DNA of 64,000 bases from Prinia subflava (Eukaryota > Chordata > Aves > Passeriformes > Cisticolidae), in contig NC_086253.1 in the NCBI RefSeq assembly GCF_021018805.1, forward strand, positions 32,814,083 through 32,878,082, read 5' to 3'. The notes beneath the pieces were generated by a model. The model saw only the letters and a program-made list of their open reading frames with translations, did not search any database and had not been told where the DNA came from. The stretch's first letter is position 1. Each line of letters begins with the position of its first letter. Shown in pieces: positions 47,601-58,648 of the stretch. The position numbers and the translations under genes are program-made.

Positions 47601-48915
47601 GTAAGTACTAGACTTTTGTTCATCTAAGAATTTGTAATTCAAGCCAACTCTTTCTACCACTGAGGTGGTTTTTGAGCTAGTTTCAACAGTGACTGCTAGG
47701 GACACAAGGACCCTGCTTGCTGTCACAGTAGTCCCTGCATTACCAAACTGCTTGAGAAGTAACTTTGTCATAAAATTTTCTTAAATTAAATCTCTCCATT
47801 GTATCTGTTTAAACATGTGAACAGCTGTGCATCTTCAGCCTTCTAGAGCACAGGTTGTGAGGGACACACACAGAATGCTCTTTGTTTGTTGTGAATTACA
47901 TTTAGGTGACAGAGGGTGAATTGTTTAAGCTACCATCATAGTGAGTTTATCGAAAGTCCGTATAATGCTTCAGCCTCTTCCTGTCTGTCTTAACATACAC
48001 AGGCTTTCTTTGGGTTGTGACATGCCACATAGCAAAACAAAAAGCAGTGGTCCATAGCAAAAGATTGGGAACCACTGGTTTAGGATATGAGAGAGTCAAA
48101 GTAGAATGTCTACAATTCATTTCTGCTGTTGTTCCAATGATCCAAGACATTTAAACAATCTTTAGATACGATCAAGCATTGACACTAGAATTATATTAGC
48201 TGTGTCAGGACAAAACTCACAACTGAAATTACCAGAGCAGCACATTCAGCTCTTGAAAAACCAAATGGATGATACAGCAAAGATCTCCCAAGACAGGATC
48301 TGAAATATTCTTAATGATGTTAAAAAGTCCGTTTTTCAGTATCCAACGTTTAACTATGTTAACACAGTCTCTGAGTATCAAGAAATAGTGAGAACATAAT
48401 CCTGTGTTCTTCTTGCTTCTGAATAGCGGTTATGAAAAAAAATGTGTAGAGCAGAAGCACACCAAGCTGCTATGCTGCAGAAAGGTAGTGACAGGCCATA
48501 AAGATGTGCAATACACTCTGTGGTTTCCCTACTGAATTAATGAAGAACACACCAAGCATCCTTGTAATGCCTGTCATAAGAGCAGTACTGAAACAGGTGA
48601 TCCAAAAGACATCATACTTGCATGTGGACATCATGCTAAGTTCTCTGGTGGTAACTAGCACTACTTCCTTGGAATCACAAAGTAAAACAGGCCTTTGTAA
48701 CCTATAGATACTGTGTGAGATCCATAAATGCCAGTCATTTGATTTTATATGGTATGATCTATTGGTAAATGTACCACAGCTGTGACACTTTTTCTTCAAA
48801 TGTTTAGTTGTTAACATTCTGTTTCAGTTCCAAACTGTAAAGATCTCAGGAAACATGCAGGGAGAAGAGTTAAATGTAAAGCTATAAACATCTGATATAA
48901 ATGAATTTGTTACAG
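47601..48915 (+). other. SORBS2: SORBS2 intron splitting SH3-1
   Basis: 1.3-kb intron. The open frames on both strands at 48470-48817 are unrecognised. Confidence 0.85.
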
Positions 48916-49030
48916 AGAGCTGTCCTTTAAGAAAGGAGATACTGTCTATATCCTCAGGAAAATTGATCAAAACTGGTATGAGGGTGAGCACCATGGAAGA
49001 GTTGGAATATTCCCAATTTCTTATGTTGAG
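48916..49030 (+). CDS. SORBS2: SORBS2 exon e14: remainder of SH3-1
   Basis: Phase 2 in, phase 0 out. Reads [20 protein letters not shown], then [18 protein letters not shown]. It carries the RT-loop ELSF...GD, the ligand-contact Trp in QNWYEG and the C-terminal FPISYVE. SH3-1 and SH3-2 of this family bind proline motifs in vinculin, Cbl, Abl/Arg and dynamin. The donor GAG|gtttgt is non-consensus at +3/+4, but the next exon follows in phase after only 94 bases. Confidence 0.97.
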
Positions 49031-49124
49031 GTTTGTTCTTTGTTTTAATTCTTTTAATTAATTTGGGTAATAGGTCCACAAACCACATGAGAATGATGAA
49101 AATCTGGTTTTTCTTTTTCCTTAG

Positions 49125-49253
49125 AAACTTTCTCCCCCAGAAAAAGCACAGCCTGCCAGGCCACCTCCCCCTGCACAGATTGGAGAGATTGGAGAAGCTG
49201 TTGCCAAATATAATTTCAGCGCAGACACAAATGTCGAGTTATCACTTAGAAAG
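49125..49253 (+). CDS. SORBS2: SORBS2 exon e15: inter-SH3 linker and start of SH3-2
   Basis: 43 codons, phase 0 on both sides: [20 protein letters not shown], then [20 protein letters not shown] and LRK. The linker is proline-rich and AKYNF starts SH3-2. Acceptor tttttccttag, donor gtacag. Confidence 0.97.
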
Positions 49254-50999
49254 GTACAGTTGAGAGCTATCTTCCATCAAAATACCATTATAATGTCTCC
49301 TGCTACACAGAATCAATATATAGGTAAATACTGTGCTTTGTGCACTCTGCACTCAAGATTTGCAATGCACAAAGTAATGCCATGGTGGGAAACTCTAACA
49401 TAATAGCTTGTGGTCTTGCAGTCTGTCTCAGCCCCCTGCAAATACTGTAAATGTGTTGTGCCTTTAATTTGGACTGTGACAGAGTAGCATACACCATCAT
49501 CTGCTAACTGCCCAGCTAAATTTTGAGGTTTTACTTCAATTATCTATTCCTTTTTTTTAAGTATTATTCCTGGCTGTCACAATTATTATAGTAAGGATTT
49601 TAATGCAGAATAAATAGAAAATTACAGAAGATAAAAGATACAAAAAAAAGCCTCAGAGATATTTTTGTGAATGTAAATATTTTATTTAATAACAGTTCTC
49701 TCTTTATAATGTTCTATTATCTTTCCTATGCATATCCTGGTAGCTATACTGAATTGCACATGAACAAAATAATCATTTGATTTCTGAAGTTTCTTAGACA
49801 CTGGAATATTAATACTGTAGAGAAACTTTGTTATTGCAGATATTACATACTTAGTTGTACGTAATGTGTACTTCTCATCCACTGGGAAGTTCTTACCTCT
49901 TACTACTTTTTTTTTTTTTTTTTAAGAAGTAGAGGTCACAGAAGCTTTTTGGCTTTGTTTTTCTTTTGAACAAAAAAGTAAGCATAGAGATGTTTGTTGC
50001 TGACCTGGAGCCTAATCCAGCACTACTGAAAATAATGGGTGTTTTTTAATCATTCGAAATTCATAAAAGTCAGAGAGGTCTTAAAAAACCCCAGGAACAG
50101 GAGCTTAGAGAAATTAGGGCTTGGGGGTAATTCAATGTTTTATTCCTTTCTAAAATCAGCTTTTGTGTTTATTGTGGTGATCGTAATCTTGTCAGCACAA
50201 TTTTGGTTTGTTTGGAAAGTTGATTTGCACTGGTTTACCTTTGTTCCATCTCACTAAAGACAACTGTAGTGAACTCCACACACCAGCTACAGAAACAAAA
50301 TTAAAGAAACCCAAAAGAATGCAAAACTAATAGGCAATGGTTTTTTTAGAAAGACATAGTGAAAAGAACATCATGTAAACCAAAGAAGGGTGTAGCTCAT
50401 GAAATAAAAGGTTTCAATATAAAGTTGATGTTTTTTGTTTCAATTTCTACAGTCTCTAAGAACAGTGTGGCCCTGCCCGATTTACATAGGAAAAGCACTT
50501 CTTTCTCTCATATTTTCAACAGACTCACGCTTTTTAATTTTCTATCTTCACTTATTTTAATTTTACTGATAACAAAGCACTTGCATGGATTTGTTTAACT
50601 TTTATAATTTCTAAGAAAAAATGGGCATAGCAGTCACTGTTGCATACAATAGTTGGGGCATTAGCTAGTAGTTTGGCCAACAATTAAAACAGGTTATGTT
50701 CCAAGTAAAAGTGTCAATGTTAATCTCCCAAGCAAGAGGAGAGGACTACATGAGATTCCCCTCAGATAAAAGAACAGCATTTTCTCTCCATGCCTAACTC
50801 CTCATTTTACTGGGATGGTACTTTTATATAGGGCTATTATATCAGTGGGAGGAAAAATGGGAAAATGGAGATGATGCTCAAGACTAATGGGAAACAGCAC
50901 TGTAGGGAAGATACTATTATATGTTAAAATAATACCTGTTATGTACAAAAATAACTTTCAGTGTATGTGCTGATAACTCATTTTCATAATGCATTTCAG
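49254..50999 (+). other. SORBS2: SORBS2 intron splitting SH3-2
   Basis: 1.7-kb intron with a T homopolymer near 49906-49923. No exon or repeat was recognised. Confidence 0.85.
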
Positions 51000-51203
51000 G
51001 GAGACAGAGTAATTCTTCTTAAGCGAGTTGATCAAAACTGGTATGAAGGTAGAATACCAGGAACCAACAAACAAGGCATCTTCCCTGTTTCCTATGTAGA
51101 AGTCATCAAAAAGAATCCATCAAAAAGTGTTGATGACTATCCTGACCCTCCGATACCCCAAAGCTATTCTAGTGACAGAATACATCATTTAAGTTCAACT
51201 AAG
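51000..51203 (+). CDS. SORBS2: SORBS2 exon e16: remainder of SH3-2
   Basis: 68 codons, phase 0 on both sides. [38 protein letters not shown] complete SH3-2, with the ligand-binding Trp in QNWYEG. A tail follows with [20 protein letters not shown] and ends SSTK. In the human protein this tail is followed by PQRPV, here encoded by e20; e17-e19 lie between as phase-0 cassettes. Confidence 0.97.
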
Positions 51204-54200
51204 GTAAGGATTTTCTAAAGTTAGCTGCCACCCCTAGAGTGGGTGTAGAAGGACTTGTAATTTTTTTTGTTAATATTATACATCACTTAGGCATTAAGTA
51301 TACAACATTTTCTTTCTTTCACAGGTAGAATTGCATTACTATGTAGTTAATAAATTATTTTTAATAGACAAGTGTGTCCCATATTCTGCCAGAATGTATG
51401 CTCTTTTCTTCATTGGCTATTACATTATTTTTAGTAGACAGGTCAAATTTGGGCAGAAAAGTCAAGTCAACGGAGAAAAATATATTTGGGAATCTTAGCA
51501 AGAATTTGAGCATTAAGAGTATGTCTAGCAGACTTCTAATATTACAGTATGAAGACATTCCCATAAGACAGCTGTCCTAAAAGCCTACGGTTCCATAAGC
51601 ATGCAGGACACAGCTTGCCAAGACCAGTTCTGTACCTTTTGAAGCAAAGGAGAGCAGGCAGTGATTCTGTACCAAAACCTTCCTCCTTTTGCCATTCACA
51701 GTCTAGGAGGAGCCTGTTGGTACATTCTTTGGAGTGACAGTATTGTTTCATTTAGGAGTGAGATGATTGTCATCACATTGTCAATGAACTTGGATTCAGA
51801 CATTTGTGGTTGTATATTTTTCACACCAAATGTGTCTTGTAGGTTCCAAATTGTTTTCCTTCTAGTCTAGATAACCACCACAAAGCATAGTACAGGATGC
51901 TGCAGAAAGATTCCTGTGTTCTAGTTTATCATTGACTCGTGAGGCTTTGTGCTCACCTGTGCAGGGAACATAACATTTTTGGTAGTGGTAGAAACTAAGG
52001 AAGTTTCTACATACACATTGTGCTTAGAATTAACATGTTATCAAGTATTTTGAACACTCAAGATGGAAACTTTCTAGATCTTCCTCCTTTCCTTTGTTGT
52101 TTATCTCTTCAGCAGGGGCAGTGGGTTTTGTGTGTAACTATGAGCTTCTTCATCCTGCTATTTATCTATGTTTCATTTGGTGTTGTCCCCTTTTCGACTT
52201 CTATACTTGGTGGTCATCCACATGCTTTGACTTTGAAATAAGTTCCACATTTACTTACTACTTTGGGGTTGTAAAAAGCTACCAAAAGATGTCATTTATA
52301 GGCAACTGTAGCCTCTGAAAATATTTCATATTACTAAGAATTAGTTGGTTTGTGACAGCTGCTAGAACAGGTCTTGTCTGGTTTTCCAGAATGTGTCACA
52401 AGAGAGAACTAGATCCTATCTCTTCTATTCCCACAAAACTGTTCAAGTAACATCAAATTCTGTAGCTGCCATCTGAGGTATTCATAAGCTAAGGCCCCTT
52501 ATTGTTACAGGAATCCAGAGGGTCCTGAAGGCAAGTGAAGGCTATGAGGCAGCTTAAGTGCTCCGTATTCCAGAGATGCCTCCCTGTTTTCTATGGAGCA
52601 GGCTTCTCTCTAAGGTATCCTTCTAAAGCCCCATAGCCCTTGTTGAGCACAGGTGATGCTTCAGACTATTTACATCCATGTTACAAAACTATCCTGCCAC
52701 TATTATTAAGTTAGTTATTACTAAATTAGTTCATGAGGGAAGGAAACTGGTAGAAGCCTTCTCTTTAACATAGGATACTTCTGCAATAATCAGGTTAAAA
52801 AAAACCCAAAACCACCTTCCACTGAGACTCTTAAACAGACATGTTTTTTCTGGATTCAGCTGTGTTCAGAAATGGCAATACCATGAAGAAGACATGTTGT
52901 TCCTGGTTACTTAGAAGAATTTCATCAGTCCTGAAGGTGTTCTAGAGTTTACCACACTTTTTGATAGCACTTATCCTATTCCTTTGGATTTTTTTACCAC
53001 ATATTGCTTCTTGTTTCTAGAACAATTGCACTAAATTTCTCTGGCCTAATGGCAATACAATAAATAAGCAATACAAGTTATGAGCAAGTTTTGTTCTCTA
53101 TAACTTGGCCTAATCCATCTCTGTCTTTAGATCTAGTGGAGCTTATAGCCATGGGAAAGTAAAAATGGTGAAGTGTCGTCAGCAGTATTATTGACCTTAA
53201 AAACACAGGTTAGGGGCCCTTGCTTAAGAGGAATGATGAGGGAAAGAGACTGAGTATTTCTGTAACAGCCTGGCTCTGCTTTAGCGGGCTGCATTGTATC
53301 AGTCTATACTGTTTACTTTGGTACAGAAGACTCTGTAGCAAAGGTTTGTCTAACTATAATAATAAAGCTGTTTGCCTCAAGAAAACACAAGCAAGAAGGT
53401 AAGTAAACTAATCTCCCTATTCTGCAATATTAATGTAGACTTCTGAAATTATTTTTCTGTACTACATTAATAATTAAAGTCTTTATTAGTCCAGATAACT
53501 TAGAGGTGTACATCTAATTATTTTGGATAGTTGTAATGATGAGCTCAGAATATTTTTTGCTCAATTTCAATTTTGAGGATTAATAGTAACAAAAATGCAT
53601 TTTCAGTATTTACTGAAGCAATGGATATCTACTGATGCTGTGTACGTATGACTCACCAGTCTCTCATTCTTAGAAAAGGACGTTTCTTTTACCAGAAGGA
53701 TACTTCAATCAATAATGTGTAACGGTACTCAAAGCATATTGTTGTGCACTGTGCTATCCCTATTTAAAAGCATTGTTAACTGCCTATGTCCAGTTTGAAC
53801 TGAATGTACCTTTCACAAATGTTGACATCATTTTGAAAACTAATAGGGTTAATTTTGAAAAACAAATTCATTCTGCAGCTGCTCATGCCTTAATAAAAGT
53901 ATGCAATGTATTAAAGATGTTTCTTAAACATTTACTCAGAAGTACTAAGAAGTATTAATACTTTAATAATTAGAAATTACCTCAGTTGTTATACTTGAAA
54001 AGAAGTGTTTAATGACTCCTGAAGTGTACTTCTGAAAATGCTATTCTCAAAATAAGAGTAGTGGTTTGGGAAAATTTCATTAATATTAACTGTATGATTT
54101 AATAACCTGTGACAGGCTCACTAACAGAGCACCATAAGTAACATAACTTTAACAGATCAAATGCAGTTGCCTTCATGAATGTAATGATTCAGATCTGTCT

Positions 54201-54425
54201 TAATGTTTGACATTTATGCCCTAAGCCAGAGCCTGATAGTTTCATGTTTCAAATGTCTTTCCTGCTGTTCTGATTCATGTAGTAGTGATTTCAGACACCC
54301 GTGGTCACTGAAATTGTACCCTGCAATCCAGATGATGGCACAGACATTTTTCTTTTCCAGTTTACACATATCCTAATTCTCTGTCATGCTTATCTATTTC
54401 AATTCCCATGTTTTTCTTTTTGAAG
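51204..54425 (+). other. SORBS2: SORBS2 intron e16-e17
   Basis: 3.2-kb intron, gtaagg...ctttttgaag. The open frames at 51374-52318 are unrecognised and unphased. No repeat was identified. Confidence 0.8.
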
Positions 54426-55214
54426 TTGCCTTCCCAAGCACTGACCCCACTTTCCAGACAACTTCCCTCATCTTGGTCACACATTGATCAAAAGATTCTC
54501 CAGGCTGACTCTAGTGACTTGTTCTCAAGGACTGTTGGGTTTTCACCTTCAGGCATGGGCAACTTAACTTCTCCATCAGTTCCAGACAGTTTTCTTTGTG
54601 ACTTAGAAGAACTCTATTCTTTGGCATTAGCAACCTCCCAAACTGTAGCAATCTCCCCAGGTAATAGCATTCACCACATTAAGGATGGTCACTTTATGCC
54701 AAATAGAGAGGTGCTTCTCAGCTCTCCTACAGCTCTTCCTCTGCCCTTTCTTGTATCTCCCTCTGTCTCACGTTCAGCCAGCTCATCTCATCACATGGCA
54801 TATAAGCATGTCACCAACAATACTAAGTCAGGAAAAGATAAAGACTTAGAAGGCATAATTGACCCTTTAGTTACTGAAGTACCTAGAGATTTGTCAGATA
54901 CTACAAGAGAAGGTGAACATGGCACTATCCATAACATCCCTTTACCATATGAAGAAGGTTCCTTGTCCAGTGTGCTAGCTGCAAGTGCTGAAAACGAAGA
55001 GGAAATTTGTACTGCAGAACCGTCACTTAATAGAGGGGATCAGTCAGAATCTCAAGAATCAGATTTCTCCGGAGAAGCAGAAGACACAACAGAAGAACTG
55101 ACTAGACTGTATATAGAGGAGGATCTGGTACATGACAATTTAGAATTCCCAATAGCGAGTGGAGAAGATTCTGTGGATTGTTATGAAGGATATACTTCAC
55201 CAAATATTGATAAG
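54426..55214 (+). CDS. SORBS2: SORBS2 exon e17: large Ser-rich/acidic cassette between SH3-2 and SH3-3
   Basis: 789 bases, 263 codons, open throughout and phase 0 on both sides, flanked by a T-rich acceptor (tttctttttgaag) and DKgtattt. It starts LPSQALTPLSRQLPSSWSHI, has a Ser/Pro-rich middle with SPTALPLPFLVSPSVSRSAS, and ends in an acidic part with EAEDTTEELTRLYIEEDLVH and GYTSPNIDK. I recognise no domain. SORBS1 has a large alternative insert at the same place, so I read this as the SORBS2 counterpart. It lengthens and acidifies the spacer between the second and third SH3 domains. A 263-codon phase-matched frame in AT-rich DNA is very unlikely by chance. Confidence 0.85.
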
Positions 55215-56348
55215 GTATTTTAATTTCTGACAGCCCTGACTTCTGTGTTCAGTTAACTTAGTATAATTATTCTCTGCCTTGTATTTACATGTTTGTATTG
55301 TGCACAGGCACACTTTTACGTAATTACATTTGATAAAATTGAGCTCTGAGCAAGCTGGTTTAAGAAGAAAGGTGTCCCTTGCCTTGGCAGGGAGGTTGGA
55401 ACTAGATGATCTTTAAGGTCCCTTCCCACCCAAACCACTGTATGAGTCTATGATTAAGAATTGTCAGCATTAGTGGACAGTCCCTTCTCAGAAGCAGGCA
55501 TATGCACTATGTAAATTCTATGATGCACCAGTGTAAATTCTATGATGTATCAATTGTGCTGATACATTTTCATTGTGCTGATCAATTTCCCTCCTGTCCA
55601 TGTTGTTTGCCAAGGCGCTTCTGACAGGAAAAGTCACTGAACCATTTCTCTCACTAGCCCATTCTGTGCTGCCTCTTTTGAGAGAGAGGCCCCACCAAGC
55701 AAATGCTGTCAACAGCCTCCAGAGAGAGGGACATGTGCCTCCTGAAGAGCCTCTGTGGTTTGTGCTTTGCATATGTCAGTTCACCAGCTGATGTATTTAT
55801 AGGAGGCTCTTTTATGAGGATCTGACTAACAGTAACAGATCAGATTACGTTTGGCAGTTAGACAAATGCTTCCTCCTGAAGCCCTCCCCAGTTCCTCTTT
55901 GGGACAGCTCATCACTGAACTATCCCAAATGTGTGCTGGCTATTAAATGCCACAATATAACTATACAGTTTGTGCAGTTTCCAGGCATAGATCTTTTTTC
56001 TGTCCACCACTTACTTCAACAGACTATTCAGGTAGTTGCTTTGGCTGTCAGCATGCAAGTCAGGTGCTTAGGACAATATGTTTTAGGCCAAATTTTAAAC
56101 TATTTAATTACATTTTGCAGGCTACCTCTATCCTTAAATGACTTGAAAAACACAGGAGAAAAACTTAAGAATAAAGGTGAAATCCATGGCCACAAATGGC
56201 AGCTTTTTTATACTTTCTGAGGCAAGAAATTTCTTCCAGAAAAGTAGATGACTAATAATAGGATTAGCATGAGATCTGTGATGGTTTGTGTTAGTTACAT
56301 GTCTCCTTACTGACCATTTGACATCCTTCAGCTTATTTTGTAACACAG
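55215..56348 (+). other. SORBS2: SORBS2 intron e17-e18
   Basis: 1.1-kb intron containing a CR1 3' end (about 55370-55456). No other coding feature was seen. Confidence 0.7.
55370..55456 (+). repeat. CR1 LINE 3' end
   Basis: GGAGGTTGGAACTAGATGAT, CTTTAAGGTCCCTTCCCACC, CAAACCACTGTATGAGTCTA then TGATT are the standard CR1 3' terminal blocks in order. Truncated, non-coding. Confidence 0.88.
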
Positions 56349-56567
56349 TTTTATAGCACAGCTACTTCTTATAGTTCTAAACCTTTAAGCCAGCTCTGCT
56401 TTCTACTCAAACATCAGGAGACTGATCCTCTTTTCCATCTTTCTTCTACTCTTCCATTTCCCTCTGCCAAGGCACCTACTTCCCACTCCGTTCCTACAGT
56501 ATCCCTCTCACCTCCTCTCCTCTCTAAACCTTTACATCAGCAGGAGAAAGACTCACTACAGTTAAAG
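56349..56567 (+). CDS. SORBS2: SORBS2 candidate exon e18: Ser/Pro-rich cassette
   Basis: Predicted here from splice logic. The acceptor cttattttgtaacacag is followed by exactly 73 open codons in phase 0, then a good donor AAG|gtaact, so it would fit between e17 and e19 without disturbing the frame. It reads FYSTATSYSSKPLSQLCFLL, HPL-type hydrophobic and Ser/Pro-rich stretches including AKAPTSHSVPTVSLSPPLLS, and ends KDSLQLK. The composition resembles the Ser/Pro inserts of SORBS1 at this position. A shorter form starting at 56396 (acceptor ccag) is also in phase. I cannot match it to a known exon. Confidence 0.6.
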
Positions 56568-58540
56568 GTAACTGCACCTCTTGGATATGGATTGTTGTAA
56601 ATCTTCATGTCTGTTAACTGCAAGGCTAACGCTGAGTTTGATCTTCTCAGATGTACTGCTTTCTCTACTAATACTAAATAACATAAGAAATGGAGGATTG
56701 ATAGGCCTTCTTCAAATTAAACACAAGGTAAAACTGTAACCATTATGATACCATTAAAGAGTTTAAGATACCAATGATAGGAAAGCAGAAAGCCTTCAAC
56801 TCAATTTTGGGTCCATACCTGGACAGCAATGTAACTTAGTTAATTGAATGAAACAGAACTGTATTCAAGTCTGCAGAAACTAGATAACATTTGTTTCTGT
56901 TTTCAATTTCAAACCAAAGCCTAGGAGAAAAGTCATAAATTTCACAGAAAAGCAGCACTGCAGAGAGTCATGTTCTAAATACCAGTTCTGTTAGTCAAGG
57001 ACTGGACACAGATTATACCCTCTTCAGGACTACAGTTTGTGTGAGCATTGAAGCTCTGTGGCAGAAAAGTGAAAACTTGCTCTAGGAAGACAAAGTTAAT
57101 TTGCAGTACTGACTTCCAGAAGATTCATCTGCTCGTGAAAAGGAGAAAAAGTCATGTAAAGAGAAACTATCCTACAAAAGTGATCATTGCATCTTTACAT
57201 TTATGTCATCAATACCCTCCTTTCCTTTTTCCTTAAGATCGACCCCATTTTACAATGTGCAGTCATAGAAAACACAGACATAATGGACTTAAAGAAGTCT
57301 TAAGATCAACAGATCTGTTGGTTTTTTTCTCAAGCAGACAAGACACATAAGGTTTCTTTCCAGGACATGAGTCTGTCATGAGCTTAGGTTTGTTCCACCT
57401 CAAAGAGGGGGCAAAATAGCGTACTGCACTTGTTTCTGCAACTTTTAATAATTTAGTAGTCCGTAGAGTGCTTTCGGTGCTTTTGCTTAGCCTAACCAGC
57501 AAAATTAAGAACATTCCTCATCCACACTGAAATTCTTTTTAGGTGACCTTTATATTCTTTGCCCTTATTTGAGCAAGGTATGTTAATCCACGCTGAAAAT
57601 AAATAGAAGGAATATATGTTCTTGAAACTGTATACTAATACTTCAGTAACTTTTTTTAATTTAAAAATACATACATATGTATATATATATGATATGTGGC
57701 TTAAAGCTAAATGGAATACAAGGAGCTATGGGTGGGAAGTGTTACTTTGCACTTTGTTGGTAAGAGGGATGTGTCCTTCAAAAGAAGTCTGAAGACAAAT
57801 CCTAAGGAGAAATGCTGACATTTTTCTGCCTCCTTGGCCTCTCTTGCTATCTCTTTTTGTTGTTCTTATTCACCCTTCTCCTAAGAGGGGGCTGTTTTTT
57901 TGTTTAGTCACATTCTACTGACAGTCACAAATATCTAAAAAAAGGTTTCCAGTATAGCACTCCGCTCTCCTCACATTCCCCCCAAACTCACCCTGTCCAT
58001 GAGATTTCACATTTGCAGCACACACACCCCTTAAGAACTGAATTCTGACAAACATGAAGCTGTTTTGTAGCTAACAAAATGAGGGTATTTTCATTAAGTA
58101 CTTTCCATCAAGTATTTAATTGCTTTCTAAATGCAAATCCACTGGTTGAGTTCTGTTTAACAACAAGGAATTACATTTTCCATTGGTATTTCTAACGTAG
58201 CATTTCTGCTCTTTGCTGTTGAGCTCTTCTGTGTTATTATCTGAGCTACTTCAGGGGGTACACATGCAATAACTATTACAACTGCACATACAATACATGA
58301 TTCATCTTTTAATTTTAACATGTAGGGCATGTGCCAGAGGAGGAAACCCTTGGGCAAAAAAGATACAGTGGTAGCAATGAAAATATTGTATACTAATAGT
58401 ACCCTTCCTTCTACCTGTAACAGCTGCTTTTTGTTATCAGGAAAAGCATGTCTGATTTGCATGGATAAATGAAGCAGCAAAAATCCCATGATGCTTCATT
58501 CTTAAACTCTCACTTGACGAAGTTTTTGTGGTTCTTCTAG
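56568..58540 (+). other. SORBS2: SORBS2 intron e18-e19
   Basis: 2.0-kb AT-rich intron with a short (TA)n near 57670. No exon was recognised. Confidence 0.75.
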
Positions 58541-58648
58541 GCTAATTTAAAGAGGGAGATATTTGTTATGGGTAAACCTCCTCGTAGCCCAGTGATGACT
58601 AAGAGATCCTGCAGCTCACCTGTCAGAGGTCACAGCTATTCACACAGG
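58541..58648 (+). CDS. SORBS2: SORBS2 exon e19: basic Ser/Pro cassette
   Basis: 36 codons, phase 0 on both sides, acceptor gttcttctag, donor gtatgg. It reads ANLKREIFVMGKPPRSPVMT then KRSCSSPVRGHSYSHR. It has a KPPRSP proline motif and several basic-Ser-Pro sites typical of regulated linkers. Its position between SH3-2 and SH3-3 and its symmetric phase identify it as an alternative exon; the sequence looks familiar from sorbin-family transcripts, but I cannot confirm which isoform. Confidence 0.85.
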
